From the NCBI RefSeq assembly GCF_000961795.1, contig NZ_LADU01000066.1:1-64000 (forward strand): a DNA stretch of 64,000 nt, written 5' to 3'. The notes under the pieces were generated by a model. The model was not told where the DNA came from, did not search any database, and was given only the letters and a program-made list of their open reading frames with translations. The stretch comes from Hyphomonas sp. BRH_c22 (GTDB lineage: Bacteria; Pseudomonadota; Alphaproteobacteria; Caulobacterales; Hyphomonadaceae). Shown here piece after piece: positions 17,423 to 27,262 of this stretch (the stretch's first letter is position 1; each line of letters starts with the position of its first letter). Position numbers and translations under genes: made by a program.

Positions 17423-18571
17423 TCATGGACATCCAATCGAACGCGCAAGGATATTGCGGTGAATCTCGCTGGTGCCAGAATAGATCGTCGCTGCACGGGT
17501 TGCGAGATACTTCGCCTGGGCGAATTCGCTATGGGGCGCGGTTGTGAGCCCGATTTCAGTGATCGCCTGATGCAGCTCTGTCGCAAGCAGTTTCAGTGCC
17601 GACGTCGCTGGCGCTGGGGCGACAGCCACCATTCCTGCGGCTACCCGCCATTCAAATGCTTCGAACGCATCAATGCGTCGTTGCAGGTCCAGGAATTTCG
17701 CTTCTTCCTGAGGGCAGACGTCACCTGACTCAGCCGCCTCACGCTGCGCCGCCCGAAGTGCGCGACGGAGAACGCCCGTGGTCGTATTATTGGAACGCGC
17801 GATCGACATCAGTCGTTTCGCTGTTTTCCAGCCTTCGCCAATGTCACCGATCCGGTCAGAGACGGGCGTGCGAACCTTGTCGAAGAACACTTCGTTGGTT
17901 TCATGCTGACCGTCGATGAAGCGGATCGGACGGACATCAATGCCGGGCCGGTCCATCTCGACCAGAAGGAAAACCAGTCCCTCTCCGCCACGTGAGGACG
18001 GCACGTTGCGGGCGAGGAGAAACATGTGCGTCGCGTATTGGGCAAAGCTTGTCCACAGCTTGCTGCCTGAAAGCACAAAGTCATCGCCGTCCCGTTCTGC
18101 GCGCAGAGACAGCGCTGAAAGGTCTGAACCCGCCTGAGATTCTGAAAACCCCTGGCACCATTCATGTTCTCCGCTCAGGATGGCTGGCAGATAGCGTGCC
18201 TTTTGTGACGGCGAGCCTTCCTCGATTATCAGTGGACCAATCGTGCGAACACCCGATGACTGCAGGATCGGCGCATCACGCTCCGCACATGCGTTTTCAA
18301 AATAGAGCCGCTGCGCTGTACTCCAACCCGCCCCGCCATGTTTGACGGGCCAGGACGGGGCAAGCCAGCCACGCTGGAAAAGCTTGTCCCGCCAAGCGCC
18401 GCACGCGTCCGGTGCAGACTTCAGCCCCGTCGTCTCACGCCCGGCTTCGCGTAATGCTTCGGTGAGCGATTCATCAAGAAACGCCTCGACCTCGGATCTG
18501 AAGGCCTGATCGACCCTCTGGGTTTCGTCATCGTGGACCGCGATTGGTTGGGTCAATCCGTCGCCATACAT
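17423..18571 (-). CDS. Acyl-CoA dehydrogenase
   Basis: A flavoprotein alpha,beta-dehydrogenase of 382 residues. The family motifs are in order: WLAPSWPVKHGGAG near the N-terminus, QGFSESQAGSDLS (FAD/substrate loop), GSKLWTSFAQYA, and the C-terminal ATIYSGTSEIHRNILAR. Members with this pattern often act on branched or steroid-derived acyl-CoAs. The start at 18571 follows GGAG and is preferred over the 37-codon extension upstream. It is the first gene inside the left repeat and is divergent from the aidB-like gene across about 200 bases. Confidence 0.88.
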   Translation of the reverse strand: MYGDGLTQPIAVHDDETQRVDQAFRSEVEAFLDESLTEALREAGRETTGLKSAPDACGAWRDKLFQRGWLAPSWPVKHGGAGWSTAQRLYFENACAERDAPILQSSGVRTIGPLIIEEGSPSQKARYLPAILSGEHEWCQGFSESQAGSDLSALSLRAERDGDDFVLSGSKLWTSFAQYATHMFLLARNVPSSRGGEGLVFLLVEMDRPGIDVRPIRFIDGQHETNEVFFDKVRTPVSDRIGDIGEGWKTAKRLMSIARSNNTTTGVLRRALRAAQREAAESGDVCPQEEAKFLDLQRRIDAFEAFEWRVAAGMVAVAPAPATSALKLLATELHQAITEIGLTTAPHSEFAQAKYLATRAATIYSGTSEIHRNILARSIGCP

Positions 18572-18774
18572 TTCGGACTCCGTCAGTCTCGTAAGGCCGG
18601 ACACTACCGCGCATGGTGCGGCTATCTGCAATAAGGGAAGATACGGGGTTATCCAGCCTGCCACGCTGGCCGGAAACAGCAAGCGCCGATTGATGACCCA
18701 CCATATTTACGTTGGCCGGATGTTCTTGCGAGCTTAGGGTGCCCTATCAGAGACAGAGAGAGGCTTGTTACACA

Positions 18775-20451
18775 ATGTCCGATCGTGCACCCCGTTCAGA
18801 CCTTTCGACACATGTGGTTTCCAACCAGGTGAACCCCTTTGAGGATGTGAACCTGTTCGACACGGACCGGGCGCTTATCGGTGCCGTCACGGCGAATGGG
18901 GGCGCCAGTCACCTCGATGAACTGTCAGAATTTGGCGCACGGTGCGGATCGGCTGAAGTGCAGGTCCAGGCCCGGCAAGCCAACCGAAACGCGCCGGAGT
19001 TGCGAGCGTTTGACCGTTTCGGTCACCGCCTCGACGAGGTTGAATTTCACCCAGCCTATCACGCGTTGATGAAGCTCGGGCTCGATTCCGGCATATCGGC
19101 GGGCGCCTGGCTCAAACCCGGATCCGGGCATGTATTACATGGCGCGATGATGATCCTGATGGGACAGGCTGAACCGGGCGTGACCTGTCCGATGTCCATG
19201 ACCTATTCCAGCGTAGCCGCGCTGCGGGCTGATCGGGATCTGGCCGACATATGGATCCCCCGCGTCAAGTCCAGCCGTTACGATCCCCGTGTGATTCCGG
19301 CAGACGAGAAGCATGGCGTCACGATAGGGATGGCCATGACAGAAAAGCAGGGTGGTTCTGATGTTCGCGCGAACACGACCCGGGCCATTCCTGATGGAGA
19401 CGGCGCATACTTGCTGACCGGTCACAAATGGTTTTGTTCCGCGCCCATGAGTGATGCGTTCCTGACGCTGGCATACTCGGATCAGGGGATGACGTGCTTC
19501 CTTGTTCCGCGCTGGCGGCCGGACGGCGAACGCAACGCAATACATATCATGCGGCTCAAGGACAAGCTTGGCGACAAGTCGAATGCGTCCTCGGAAATCG
19601 AATATCATGGCGCATGGGCCCGGCCGCTTGGAGAACCCGGACGTGGTGTGCGGACCATCATCGATATGGTGCAGCATACGCGTTATGATTGCGTGCTTGG
19701 CTCGGCAGGCGGCATGAGGGCGGCGCTGGTCCAGGCGCTGTGGCATGGGTCGCAGCGCCGGGTGTTTCAGAAAACGCTGATAGATCAACCTGCAATGCGC
19801 GGAGTCCTGGCAGACCTGGTCATCGAATGCGAAGCGGCGACCGCGTTGGCGTTGAGGCTTGGCAGAAGTCTGGATCGCGCAGGGAGTGACGACCAGGAAG
19901 CTGCATTCGTTCGGCTGGCCACCCCGATTGCCAAGTACTGGATCTGCAAACGTCAACCCGGCTTTGTCTATGAGGCACTCGAATGCCTCGGTGGCGCAGG
20001 TTATGTCGAGGAAGGCCCGATGCCGCGTCTGTTCCGTCAATCGCCGCTGAATGCCATATGGGAGGGATCAGGCAATGTCATCGCATTGGACATTTTGCGC
20101 GCGCTTGCACGCGAACCGTCCAGTCTCGAGGCGGTCATGGCGGAGCTCGCCCCGGTCCGCAGAGAGAACAGATCACTTGAGCAGCACTGCGCCAGATTGG
20201 AAGCTTTTGCGCGCCCAGGCGGACTGCATGAAGGCGCGGCGCGGAGCTTCGCTCAATGTGCCGCTCTGGCGCTGCAAGCGGCGGCCCTCTTCCAGTCGGC
20301 TCCCGATTTCGTTTTCGAGGCGTTTTGCCGTCAGCGCCTGGCCACGGACCGTTCGGGGTTTCTTTATGGCGACATGTGTGATGGCGTCGATCAGCAGCGG
20401 CTGATCGGGCGCGCCATGCCTGATCGCCAGGCACCTGGAAGGGTTGGATGA
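18775..20451 (+). CDS. AidB-like acyl-CoA dehydrogenase
   Basis: A 558-residue flavoprotein of the AidB branch. The N-terminal domain has NQVNPFEDVNLF, as in AidB. MAMTEKQGGSDVR, GHKWFCSAPMSDAF, KDKLGDKSNASSE and the C-terminal NAIWEGSGNVIALDILRA are typical. E. coli AidB binds DNA and is linked to alkylation stress and low oxygen; alphaproteobacterial members may instead be isovaleryl-CoA-type dehydrogenases. The ATG at 18775 fits homologues better than the upstream 18712 start. Convergent with the TauE exporter. Confidence 0.85.
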   Translation: MSDRAPRSDLSTHVVSNQVNPFEDVNLFDTDRALIGAVTANGGASHLDELSEFGARCGSAEVQVQARQANRNAPELRAFDRFGHRLDEVEFHPAYHALMKLGLDSGISAGAWLKPGSGHVLHGAMMILMGQAEPGVTCPMSMTYSSVAALRADRDLADIWIPRVKSSRYDPRVIPADEKHGVTIGMAMTEKQGGSDVRANTTRAIPDGDGAYLLTGHKWFCSAPMSDAFLTLAYSDQGMTCFLVPRWRPDGERNAIHIMRLKDKLGDKSNASSEIEYHGAWARPLGEPGRGVRTIIDMVQHTRYDCVLGSAGGMRAALVQALWHGSQRRVFQKTLIDQPAMRGVLADLVIECEAATALALRLGRSLDRAGSDDQEAAFVRLATPIAKYWICKRQPGFVYEALECLGGAGYVEEGPMPRLFRQSPLNAIWEGSGNVIALDILRALAREPSSLEAVMAELAPVRRENRSLEQHCARLEAFARPGGLHEGAARSFAQCAALALQAAALFQSAPDFVFEAFCRQRLATDRSGFLYGDMCDGVDQQRLIGRAMPDRQAPGRVG

Positions 20452-20457
20452 ACGACC

Positions 20458-21231
20458 TTATGCCCCGTTCACAATCAGCCGGAACCAGTGAATAAGCAGG
20501 CGCGCCGCAACGTAAAGGATCAGTATGGCTGTCAATCGCTTGATGATCCCGGGTTTGAGCCCGTATCCGGCAAGCCATGTGCCTGCCTGGCCGCCGATCA
20601 GTACAGCCAGGGGCAGAGGCCAGTAGGGCAGGGCAAGGGACAAGAGGGCCGTACCGTGCAGCTTCATCACTTGCCCGGCAAGTCCCGAGAGAGAGTTGGC
20701 CAGAATGAAGAGGCTGCAGGCTGCAGCGATCTGGCGCGGCCCTCCCCATTTCATCATGTAGAGTACGGGGGCGAGAAAAATTCCACCGCCAATGCCGACC
20801 AGACCTGAGAGAAAACCGATCCCCGCTCCGGCGATGCCTGACGACACATACTGACTGCCGGCCGGATCAGCTGAATCGTGGACGATTGATTTTTCCAGTG
20901 CGAGGCGCAGGCCGGATAGCAGAAGCGCAAGCCCGAGCAGGCCGACAAAAGCGGTTTCGGAGATCAGCAGCCTCCCACCAAACCAGGCCATCGGGATGGA
21001 GGTCACGAGAAAGGGGAGGAGCCGGCGAAGCGACAAATGGCCGGAACGCGAGAACCGCCAGACGCCTCCGCTGACGACGATGATATTGCAAACCAGTGCG
21101 ATCATCGGGAGAATGCGATAATCCGTGCCATTCAGCACAAGCAGGGCATTATAGGTCGATCCGCCGCCAAAGCCGACACTGGCATAGAGTATTGCGGTTA
21201 TCAGGAACGCCGCAACGAGCAGGAAAGGCAT
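20458..21231 (-). CDS. TauE/SafE family anion permease
   Basis: An inner-membrane protein of 257 residues with about eight hydrophobic segments. The two family repeats are visible: YASVGFGGGSTYNALL in the first half and GFLSGLVGIGGGIFLAPVL in the second. Members export sulfite, sulfoacetate or related organosulfur anions. A link to the flanking dehydrogenases is not proven. It is transcribed away from the molybdopterin genes. Confidence 0.88.
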   Translation of the reverse strand: MPFLLVAAFLITAILYASVGFGGGSTYNALLVLNGTDYRILPMIALVCNIIVVSGGVWRFSRSGHLSLRRLLPFLVTSIPMAWFGGRLLISETAFVGLLGLALLLSGLRLALEKSIVHDSADPAGSQYVSSGIAGAGIGFLSGLVGIGGGIFLAPVLYMMKWGGPRQIAAACSLFILANSLSGLAGQVMKLHGTALLSLALPYWPLPLAVLIGGQAGTWLAGYGLKPGIIKRLTAILILYVAARLLIHWFRLIVNGA

Positions 21232-21486
21232 GGGCGTGCATCCGGACTGACGTGTTCATCTTCATATATCTGCCGTCGCGGGGCGGGCCTAGTGCCGATG
21301 TCTGGCCGGTCTGCCGCAAAAAACACCTTCACGCATGATGAATGTCATACGCAGGCCCGGTTTCAGCACCTAGGGGTGGTAAAAACCGGATGCCAGCCTG
21401 ATCAGCCGGGAAATCGAAAGACTGGTGTCTATTGTCTTGGGTATCCTTTCGGAAACGGCCGCCGTGACAGGTGATAGAGTGAGCGT

Positions 21487-21726
21487 ATGAAGATCAGTTT
21501 CTTTGGAAAAATATCGGATCCGATTGGCAAGACACTGGAAATCGCCTTTCCGGAATCCGGCATGAGCGTTGCTGATATTCGCCAGGTCATCGCGCAAGCG
21601 TGCAGGACAGACATGATTCTGGACAAGACAATTCGGGCCGCCGTCAATGATGAGGTCGTTCTGGAAAACCATATCGTCATGCCGGGAGATGACGTGATTT
21701 TCATGAGCGCCCTGTCGGGCGGATAG
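21487..21726 (+). CDS. moaD: Molybdopterin synthase sulfur-carrier subunit
   Basis: Ubiquitin-like protein of 79 residues ending in the required Gly-Gly (MSALSGG) that is thiocarboxylated and donates sulfur to precursor Z. The beta-grasp start MKISFFGKISD and VMPGDDVIFM fit the family. First gene of the moaD-TM protein-moaE-moaB-moaC-moeA run. The enzyme that adenylates MoaD (MoeB) is not seen in the window, so it must be supplied elsewhere. Confidence 0.9.
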   Translation: MKISFFGKISDPIGKTLEIAFPESGMSVADIRQVIAQACRTDMILDKTIRAAVNDEVVLENHIVMPGDDVIFMSALSGG

Positions 21727-21737
21727 GAACGGTAACC

Positions 21738-22211
21738 ATGCTTGACATGACCATAGCCCGAGCCTTGCATGTCCTGGCTGTCGTCCACTGGATTGGCGGC
21801 GTGTCTTTCGTGACGCTGGTGCTGCTGCCTGGTGTTCGGCGTCTCGCGGCACCGGACAATCAGGCCGACCTGTTCGCGCGCGTGGAATCGGCCTTTTTCT
21901 GGCAAGCCAGGCTTTCAGTGACACTGGCGGGATTGACCGGTTTCTACATGACCCACCGCCTGGCAGCCTGGGGCCGTTTCTTTGACCCTGGTTTCTGGTG
22001 GATGCATGCGATGGTGGCAATCTGGCTGGTCTTCACGCTGGTCCTGTTCGTCCTGGAACCCCTCTTTCTGCACCGATGGTTCGCGGCGGGTGTCGCTGTC
22101 GATCCTGCCAGAACACTGGACAGGGTCCAGACGGGCCATATTGTCTTGCTGATTGCCAGCCTTGTTGCAGTCGGTGCAGCCGTTCTGGGCGCGCATGGTG
22201 CATTATGGTAA
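21738..22211 (+). CDS. Four-helix membrane protein, CopD-like
   Basis: A 157-residue protein with four strong hydrophobic helices. The first reads RALHVLAVVHWIGGVSFV, which resembles the heme/copper-type CopD and DUF2269 membrane families, where an 'LH...W.G' helix is shared. Several histidines within the helices (LHVL, VVHW, MHAM) could bind heme or metal. It sits between moaD and moaE with the reading frame overlapping moaE, so it is co-expressed with cofactor synthesis. The function is unknown. Confidence 0.55.
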   Translation: MLDMTIARALHVLAVVHWIGGVSFVTLVLLPGVRRLAAPDNQADLFARVESAFFWQARLSVTLAGLTGFYMTHRLAAWGRFFDPGFWWMHAMVAIWLVFTLVLFVLEPLFLHRWFAAGVAVDPARTLDRVQTGHIVLLIASLVAVGAAVLGAHGALW

Positions 22212-22705
22212 GCAAGCAACCGGGAACCGGTACGGTCAGCGCAATCCTGGCCATGGAGGCGTTCGATGCATCTGATGCACTCGCGCGAATTTCGAAATCA
22301 GCTGAGGGCGCAGGGGCTATCGTCTCCTTTCAGGGCGTCATGCGTCCGGAAACCAAGGCGGGGGAACCGCTGGACCGGCTGGTACTGGAATGGCATCCGC
22401 GCATGACGGAAATATCGCTGCGCCGGATCGCAGAGGCTGGCGCCGACCGGTTTGCAACGCGCGCAGTAGCCGTGGTGCATCGCTGCGGCGATATCCTGCC
22501 AGGCGAAACCATCGTGCTTGTCGCTGTCGCAAGCGACCACCGGCGTGACGCCTTCCTGGCTGCAGATTATATTATGGACCGACTGAAGACTGACGCGGTG
22601 TTCTGGAAGCGCGAAGTCGGCACGTTTGGTTCCAGATGGATCGAGCCCACGCAAAGAGATCAACAAGACAGGACGAGATGGAACAATGACCAAGGCCAGG
22701 ATTGA
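22205..22705 (+). CDS. moaE: Molybdopterin synthase catalytic subunit
   Basis: Partner of MoaD that inserts the two dithiolene sulfurs. Length 166 residues. Landmarks are GAIVSFQGVMRPE, LEWHPRM, AVVHRCGDILPGETIVLVAV and the catalytic-lysine end DRLKTDAVFWKRE. The ATG at 22205 overlaps the end of the membrane protein gene. A much longer upstream frame exists but is out of register with the family. The C-terminus overlaps moaB by 20 bases. Confidence 0.9.
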   Translation: MVSKQPGTGTVSAILAMEAFDASDALARISKSAEGAGAIVSFQGVMRPETKAGEPLDRLVLEWHPRMTEISLRRIAEAGADRFATRAVAVVHRCGDILPGETIVLVAVASDHRRDAFLAADYIMDRLKTDAVFWKREVGTFGSRWIEPTQRDQQDRTRWNNDQGQD

Positions 22706-23228
22706 TGACACGCTCGAATTCTATCCGCTCAATCTCGCGGTTCTGACCGTATCGGACACGCGTGACGAAACGACGGACACTTCCGGTGGCCTGTTGGCCG
22801 AGCGGGCAAGTGCCGCCGGCCATGTCATTGCTGACCGTCAAATTGTGAAAGATGAGGTGAACGCGATCCGTGAAACCGTGGCGCGTTGGGTAGCTGATCC
22901 AGGGATCGACGTCATTCTCACGACAGGCGGCACGGGCTTTTCGCCGCGCGACGTGACACCTGAAGCGATCCGCCCCCTGTTCTCCAGGGAAATGGATGGC
23001 TTCTCCACCGTGTTTCACCATGTCAGCATGGGCACAGTGGGGATTTCCACTTTGCAGTCACGCGCCTTTGCCGGACAGGCAGGCGAGACGTTCATCTTCT
23101 GTGTGCCCGGCTCGACAGGCGCGTGCCGTGATGCCTGGGATCATGTTTTCGCGTTCGAACTGAACAGCCGGTACAGGCCTTGTTCGCTGGTCGGGCAGAT
23201 CGCGCGCTACCGCGGAATCTGCCCATGA
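22686..23228 (+). CDS. moaB: Molybdopterin adenylyltransferase-type protein (MoaB/MogA family)
   Basis: Adenylylates molybdopterin before metal insertion. The MoCF_biosynth fold is clear: [32 protein letters not shown], and the C-terminal [15 protein letters not shown]. Length 180 residues. ATG at 22686 lies inside the end of moaE. Its 3' end overlaps moaC by ATGA. Confidence 0.9.
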   Translation: MTKARIDDTLEFYPLNLAVLTVSDTRDETTDTSGGLLAERASAAGHVIADRQIVKDEVNAIRETVARWVADPGIDVILTTGGTGFSPRDVTPEAIRPLFSREMDGFSTVFHHVSMGTVGISTLQSRAFAGQAGETFIFCVPGSTGACRDAWDHVFAFELNSRYRPCSLVGQIARYRGICP

Positions 23229-23713
23229 CCCGGCTCACGCATCTCGATGAGGATGGCCGTGTTCATATGGTCGATGTGGGTGACAAGGCCGTATCTGCGC
23301 GATCTGCCGTTGCGCATGGGCAGGTGCGGTGCCTTCCGGAAACCCTCCTGCTGGTTCGGGAGGGCCGGGCGCCAAAGGGAGCGGTCATTACAACAGCGGA
23401 ACTCGCCGGCATCATGGCGGCCAAGAAAACCCATGATCTCATTCCACTCTGTCACCCGTTGCCCCTCAGCAAGGTTTCCGTGACGATAAGGCTTGACGAT
23501 GCCTTGCCCGGTTTCAGGCTTGAAGCCGAGGCGCGCACGTCAGGCCAGACCGGGGTGGAGATGGAGGCGCTCACCGCAGTCAGTGTCGCCTGCCTGACCC
23601 TTTATGACATGCTGAAGGCCGTTGATCGCGGCATGGTGATCGAAGCGATCCGTCTGATGACAAAAAGCGGGGGAAAGTCCGGCGACTGGATCGCAGGGGA
23701 TGATGCGTCATGA
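23225..23713 (+). CDS. moaC: Cyclic pyranopterin monophosphate synthase
   Basis: Converts the MoaA product into cyclic pyranopterin monophosphate. Length 162 residues. Diagnostic strings are [14 protein letters not shown] with the active-site His residues, [15 protein letters not shown] and the end KSGGKSGDW. The start ATG overlaps the moaB stop and the gene overlaps moeA by 4 bases, so moaB-moaC-moeA are translationally coupled. Confidence 0.95.
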   Translation: MTRLTHLDEDGRVHMVDVGDKAVSARSAVAHGQVRCLPETLLLVREGRAPKGAVITTAELAGIMAAKKTHDLIPLCHPLPLSKVSVTIRLDDALPGFRLEAEARTSGQTGVEMEALTAVSVACLTLYDMLKAVDRGMVIEAIRLMTKSGGKSGDWIAGDDAS

Positions 23714-24894
23714 TCAGTTTCCAGGAGGCCATTGCGAGGATTACCGCGCTCGCCTCCCCACTGGGATCGGAGCGCCTGCCGCTTGAACAAGCGGCAGGCC
23801 GGATCCTCACGGCGCCTGTTGTCGCGCGCTTCAATATGCCGGCACAGGACGTCTCAGCCATGGATGGCTATGCGGTGCGGGACGCAGACACAAAGGCCAT
23901 TCCCTTCAGCCTGCCCATACACGGGGAATCCTTTGCCGGATCGGATCCGTCCATCGTGCTGAAGCCCGGCACGACCTGCCGCATCTTCACAGGCGCGCCT
24001 GTGCCAGAAGGTGCAGACAGGGTGATCGTGCAGGAAAACATCGAACGGGACGGCGACGTTGCGCGTATCGTCGGTCCCTATGGTCCGGGGCGGCATATTC
24101 GCAGGGCCGGGTCTGATTTCCGGGAGGGAGATATCCTGCTTCCGGCCGGGCACAGGCTGGACTGGCGATCCATGACGACGGCGGCGGCGGCCGACAGGGC
24201 GGAAGTGGATGTTTACCGCGCACCGCGCCTGGTCATACTTGCGACTGGCGACGAACTGGCCGCGCCGGGGCAGGCGCATGAGCGCGTGGGTGCCATACCG
24301 GAAAGCATTTCCTTCGGCCTTCGAGCCTTTGCACAAGATAGAGGCGTAACCGTTTTGCGATCGCTTCGTCTGGCAGATGATCCCGCGCTATTGATTCCGG
24401 CAGCGACCTCTGCGCTGGAAGATGCCGACCTCGTCATTGTGATCGGCGGTGCATCAGTTGGCGAAAAGGATTTTTCCCGACTCATGTTTGGCAAGACACT
24501 TGACTATGTGTTTCCGAAAGTGGCGATCAAGCCGGGCAAGCCTGTGTGGCTGGCCAGGGTGGGGTCGCGACTGGTACTCGGCCTGCCGGGCAATCCCACC
24601 TCGGCGCTTGTGACAGCTCGGCTGTTCCTCGCACCACTCCTGGCGGGTCTGTCTGGCGGAGATCCGTCAGGCGCGCTCGTTTTCAGAACGTGCCCTTGCC
24701 TCGACGCGCTGCCAGAGACCGGCGATCGGGAAACTTTTCTCCGGGCCCGGCGGAATGAAGCAGGTATTATGCTTGCCGCCTCACAGGACTCTTCGAGCCA
24801 GAGGGCACTTGCCTTCAGTGATGTGCTGATCCGTCGTCAGGCAGGCGCGCCGGCTACTCAACCCGGCGCGGATGTAACAATACTTGATTTTTGA
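23710..24894 (+). CDS. moeA: Molybdopterin molybdenumtransferase
   Basis: Inserts molybdenum into adenylated molybdopterin. Length 394 residues. The N-terminal domain shows [14 protein letters not shown] and [14 protein letters not shown]. The central MogA-like domain has [14 protein letters not shown] and [11 protein letters not shown], and [12 protein letters not shown] follows before the C-terminal beta domain. Last gene of the Mo cofactor run, and followed by an Fnr-type box and nrdJ. Confidence 0.94.
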   Translation: MISFQEAIARITALASPLGSERLPLEQAAGRILTAPVVARFNMPAQDVSAMDGYAVRDADTKAIPFSLPIHGESFAGSDPSIVLKPGTTCRIFTGAPVPEGADRVIVQENIERDGDVARIVGPYGPGRHIRRAGSDFREGDILLPAGHRLDWRSMTTAAAADRAEVDVYRAPRLVILATGDELAAPGQAHERVGAIPESISFGLRAFAQDRGVTVLRSLRLADDPALLIPAATSALEDADLVIVIGGASVGEKDFSRLMFGKTLDYVFPKVAIKPGKPVWLARVGSRLVLGLPGNPTSALVTARLFLAPLLAGLSGGDPSGALVFRTCPCLDALPETGDRETFLRARRNEAGIMLAASQDSSSQRALAFSDVLIRRQAGAPATQPGADVTILDF

Positions 24895-24920
24895 TCCTTA
24901 TCTGCCTGCCGGAATACCGG

Positions 24921-24934
24921 TTGATGCAGATCAA
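24921..24934. promoter_or_regulatory. Fnr/NarR-type box upstream of nrdJ
   Basis: TTGATGCAGATCAA is a perfect match to the TTGAT-N4-ATCAA consensus bound by Crp/Fnr-family regulators of anaerobic metabolism. Its centre is about 120 bases before the nrdJ start. A class II arrangement (box at -41.5) would put the transcript start near 24,969. The narR-like regulator at 29,641-30,417 is a candidate binder. Confidence 0.75.
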
Positions 24935-25048
24935 GCATGGAGGTGACAAAGGAACAAGGGAAAGACCGGGCGCGCACCCTGCTTGGCGCCGCACCGAATC
25001 ACAGAACCTGACGGTCCTGACTCACATTGGTCAAAGAGGATGACGCAC

Positions 25049-27238
25049 ATGCCTTTCGATACCCCGCTCGCCCAGGAAATCTGGGACAAGAAATACCGGT
25101 TCCGTTCGGCATCAAAGGAAGATGCCAATCTGGCAGGTACGCTTGACCGCGTTGCAAGTGCCGTCGCCAGAGCTGAAAAGCCCGCGAAAAGGAAGGAATG
25201 GACATCACGGTTCCGGGACGCACTCACCAACTTCCAGTTCATCCCTGCGGGCCGCATCCTTGCCGGCGCGGGAACCGGCCGCAATGTAACGCTGTTCAAT
25301 TGCTTTGTGATGGGCACGATCCCGGACGACCTGCCGGGTATTTTTGAGCATCTTCGCGAAGCGGCCATGACGATGCAGCAGGGTGGCGGGGTCGGCATGG
25401 ATTTTTCCACGATCCGTCCGTCGGGAGCGCCGGTTGTCGGTGTTGGTGCGCATGCGTCAGGACCGCTCAGCTTCATGGATACCTGGGACGCAATGTGCCG
25501 CACGATCATGTCGGCCGGCCAGCGGCGGGGGGCGATGATGGGGTGCCTTCGGATCGATCATCCCGACATTGAAGCCTTCATCGACGCCAAGCGCGATGGC
25601 GCACGTTTCCGGAATTTCAATCTGTCCGTGCTCGTCACCGATGCGTTCATGGAGGCGCTGGAATCGGGGGCGGACTGGACGCTGCAGCATGCCGGCACGC
25701 CCTACCGGACCGTCGCGGCGCGCGATCTCTGGGATCGCCTGATGCAGGCAACCTATGATGCGGCCGAACCGGGTGTGATTTTCATTGACCGGGTCAATTC
25801 CGACAACAATCTGGCTGGCATCGAGACCATATCTGCCTCCAATCCATGCGGCGAACAGATGTTGCCACCTTATGGCGCCTGCCTACTTGGATCGATCAAT
25901 CTGGCCCGCCTCGTCAAGGCACCGTTCGAACAGGAGGCGGCGCTGGATGTGGATCAGCTCGAGCGCCTGACTGAATCTGCGGTACGCTTTCTTGACAATG
26001 TCATCGACATTTCCCGCTTTCCGCTCGAGGCACAGGAACGCGAAGCGAAGGCGAAACGGCGGATCGGGCTCGGGATTACAGGGCTTGCCGACGCCCTGAT
26101 CTTCTGTGGTGCCCGCTACGGGTCGCCGGACGCATTGGCAAAGACAGAGCTCTGGCTGGGTGCGATCAAGCGCGCTGCCTATCGGACCTCCGCCCTGCTT
26201 GCCGGGGAGAAAGGGACCTACCCTCTTTACGATGCGGCCGTGCTTGACCGTCCCAATCTCCTCGAACTCGATGAAGAGACCCGCGCGCTGATCAAGGCGC
26301 ACGGCTTGCGGAACGGGTGCCTGACATCGATTGCCCCGACGGGCACAACGTCGCTTCTGGCGGATAATGTGTCATCGGGTGTCGAGCCAGTGTTTGCTTT
26401 TTCCTATATTCGCAAGGTCAAGCAGGCGGATGGTTCGACACGCGATGAGGCGGTCACCGATTACGCCCTTGCGCTTTGGAAAAGTCTTCATGGCGATATG
26501 CCGCCACCGGAAGAGACCTTTGTCAGTGTGCAAACATTGACGCCAGCCGATCATGTGCGCATGCAGGCCGCGGCGCAGAAACATGTCGACAGCTCGATTT
26601 CAAAGACGGTCAATTGTCCAGCCGGGATCAATTTCGATGCTTTCAAGGATATCTATCTCGAAGGGTATCGCCTGGGGTGCAAGGGGCTGACCACTTACCG
26701 GCCCAATGCAATCACAGGATCCGTGTTGAGCACGATCGATCCCGCCGCAAGCACGCAGGATGAGACAGGCTTGCCGCCACGTTCGGCGCGTCTCACGGGT
26801 GCGACCTACAAGTTGAAATGGCCACCCATTGCGCACGCGGTCTATGTGACGATCAACGATTCGGAGGAAGGGCAGAACACCAGGCCCTTCGAGATATTCG
26901 TCAATTCAAAGAATATGGAGCATTACGCCTGGACGCTTGCCCTGACGCGCATGATTTCGGCCGTGTTCCGGCGCGGGGGAGATGTCAGCTTCGTCGCTGA
27001 AGAATTGCAGGCTGTATTTGATCCCCAGGGCGGGGCATTCATGGACGGCCGATACGTCCCGTCACTGCCTGCGGCCATCGGGCGGATTGTGGCAGAGCAT
27101 CTCGGCCACGCTGACGCCGCAGCCAGCACGGTGCAGGATGAATCTGCCCGTTGTTGTCCGAAGTGCGGGCAGAAGGCGCTCGTACGCAAGGAAGGCTGTG
27201 ATACCTGTCTTGAATGTGGCCACTCGAAATGCGGCTGA
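25049..27238 (+). CDS. nrdJ: Adenosylcobalamin-dependent ribonucleotide reductase (class II)
   Basis: Makes deoxyribonucleotides without oxygen by means of adenosylcobalamin. 729 residues. Landmarks are NCFVMGTIPDDL, GGGVGMDFSTIRPSG, ASNPCGEQMLPPYGACLLGSI (active-site Cys and Glu) and SIAPTGTTSLLADNVSSG. The extreme C-terminus CCPKCG...CDTCLECGHSKCG supplies redox-active cysteines and a zinc-ribbon-like element. The ATG at 25049 follows AAAGAGG by 9 bases; upstream ATG/GTG choices lack spacing. No cobalamin riboswitch was seen, but an Fnr-type box lies upstream. This fits use during nitrate respiration. Confidence 0.92.
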   Translation: MPFDTPLAQEIWDKKYRFRSASKEDANLAGTLDRVASAVARAEKPAKRKEWTSRFRDALTNFQFIPAGRILAGAGTGRNVTLFNCFVMGTIPDDLPGIFEHLREAAMTMQQGGGVGMDFSTIRPSGAPVVGVGAHASGPLSFMDTWDAMCRTIMSAGQRRGAMMGCLRIDHPDIEAFIDAKRDGARFRNFNLSVLVTDAFMEALESGADWTLQHAGTPYRTVAARDLWDRLMQATYDAAEPGVIFIDRVNSDNNLAGIETISASNPCGEQMLPPYGACLLGSINLARLVKAPFEQEAALDVDQLERLTESAVRFLDNVIDISRFPLEAQEREAKAKRRIGLGITGLADALIFCGARYGSPDALAKTELWLGAIKRAAYRTSALLAGEKGTYPLYDAAVLDRPNLLELDEETRALIKAHGLRNGCLTSIAPTGTTSLLADNVSSGVEPVFAFSYIRKVKQADGSTRDEAVTDYALALWKSLHGDMPPPEETFVSVQTLTPADHVRMQAAAQKHVDSSISKTVNCPAGINFDAFKDIYLEGYRLGCKGLTTYRPNAITGSVLSTIDPAASTQDETGLPPRSARLTGATYKLKWPPIAHAVYVTINDSEEGQNTRPFEIFVNSKNMEHYAWTLALTRMISAVFRRGGDVSFVAEELQAVFDPQGGAFMDGRYVPSLPAAIGRIVAEHLGHADAAASTVQDESARCCPKCGQKALVRKEGCDTCLECGHSKCG

Positions 27239-27262
27239 TCACCCAGGACTGAGGGCAATGAC

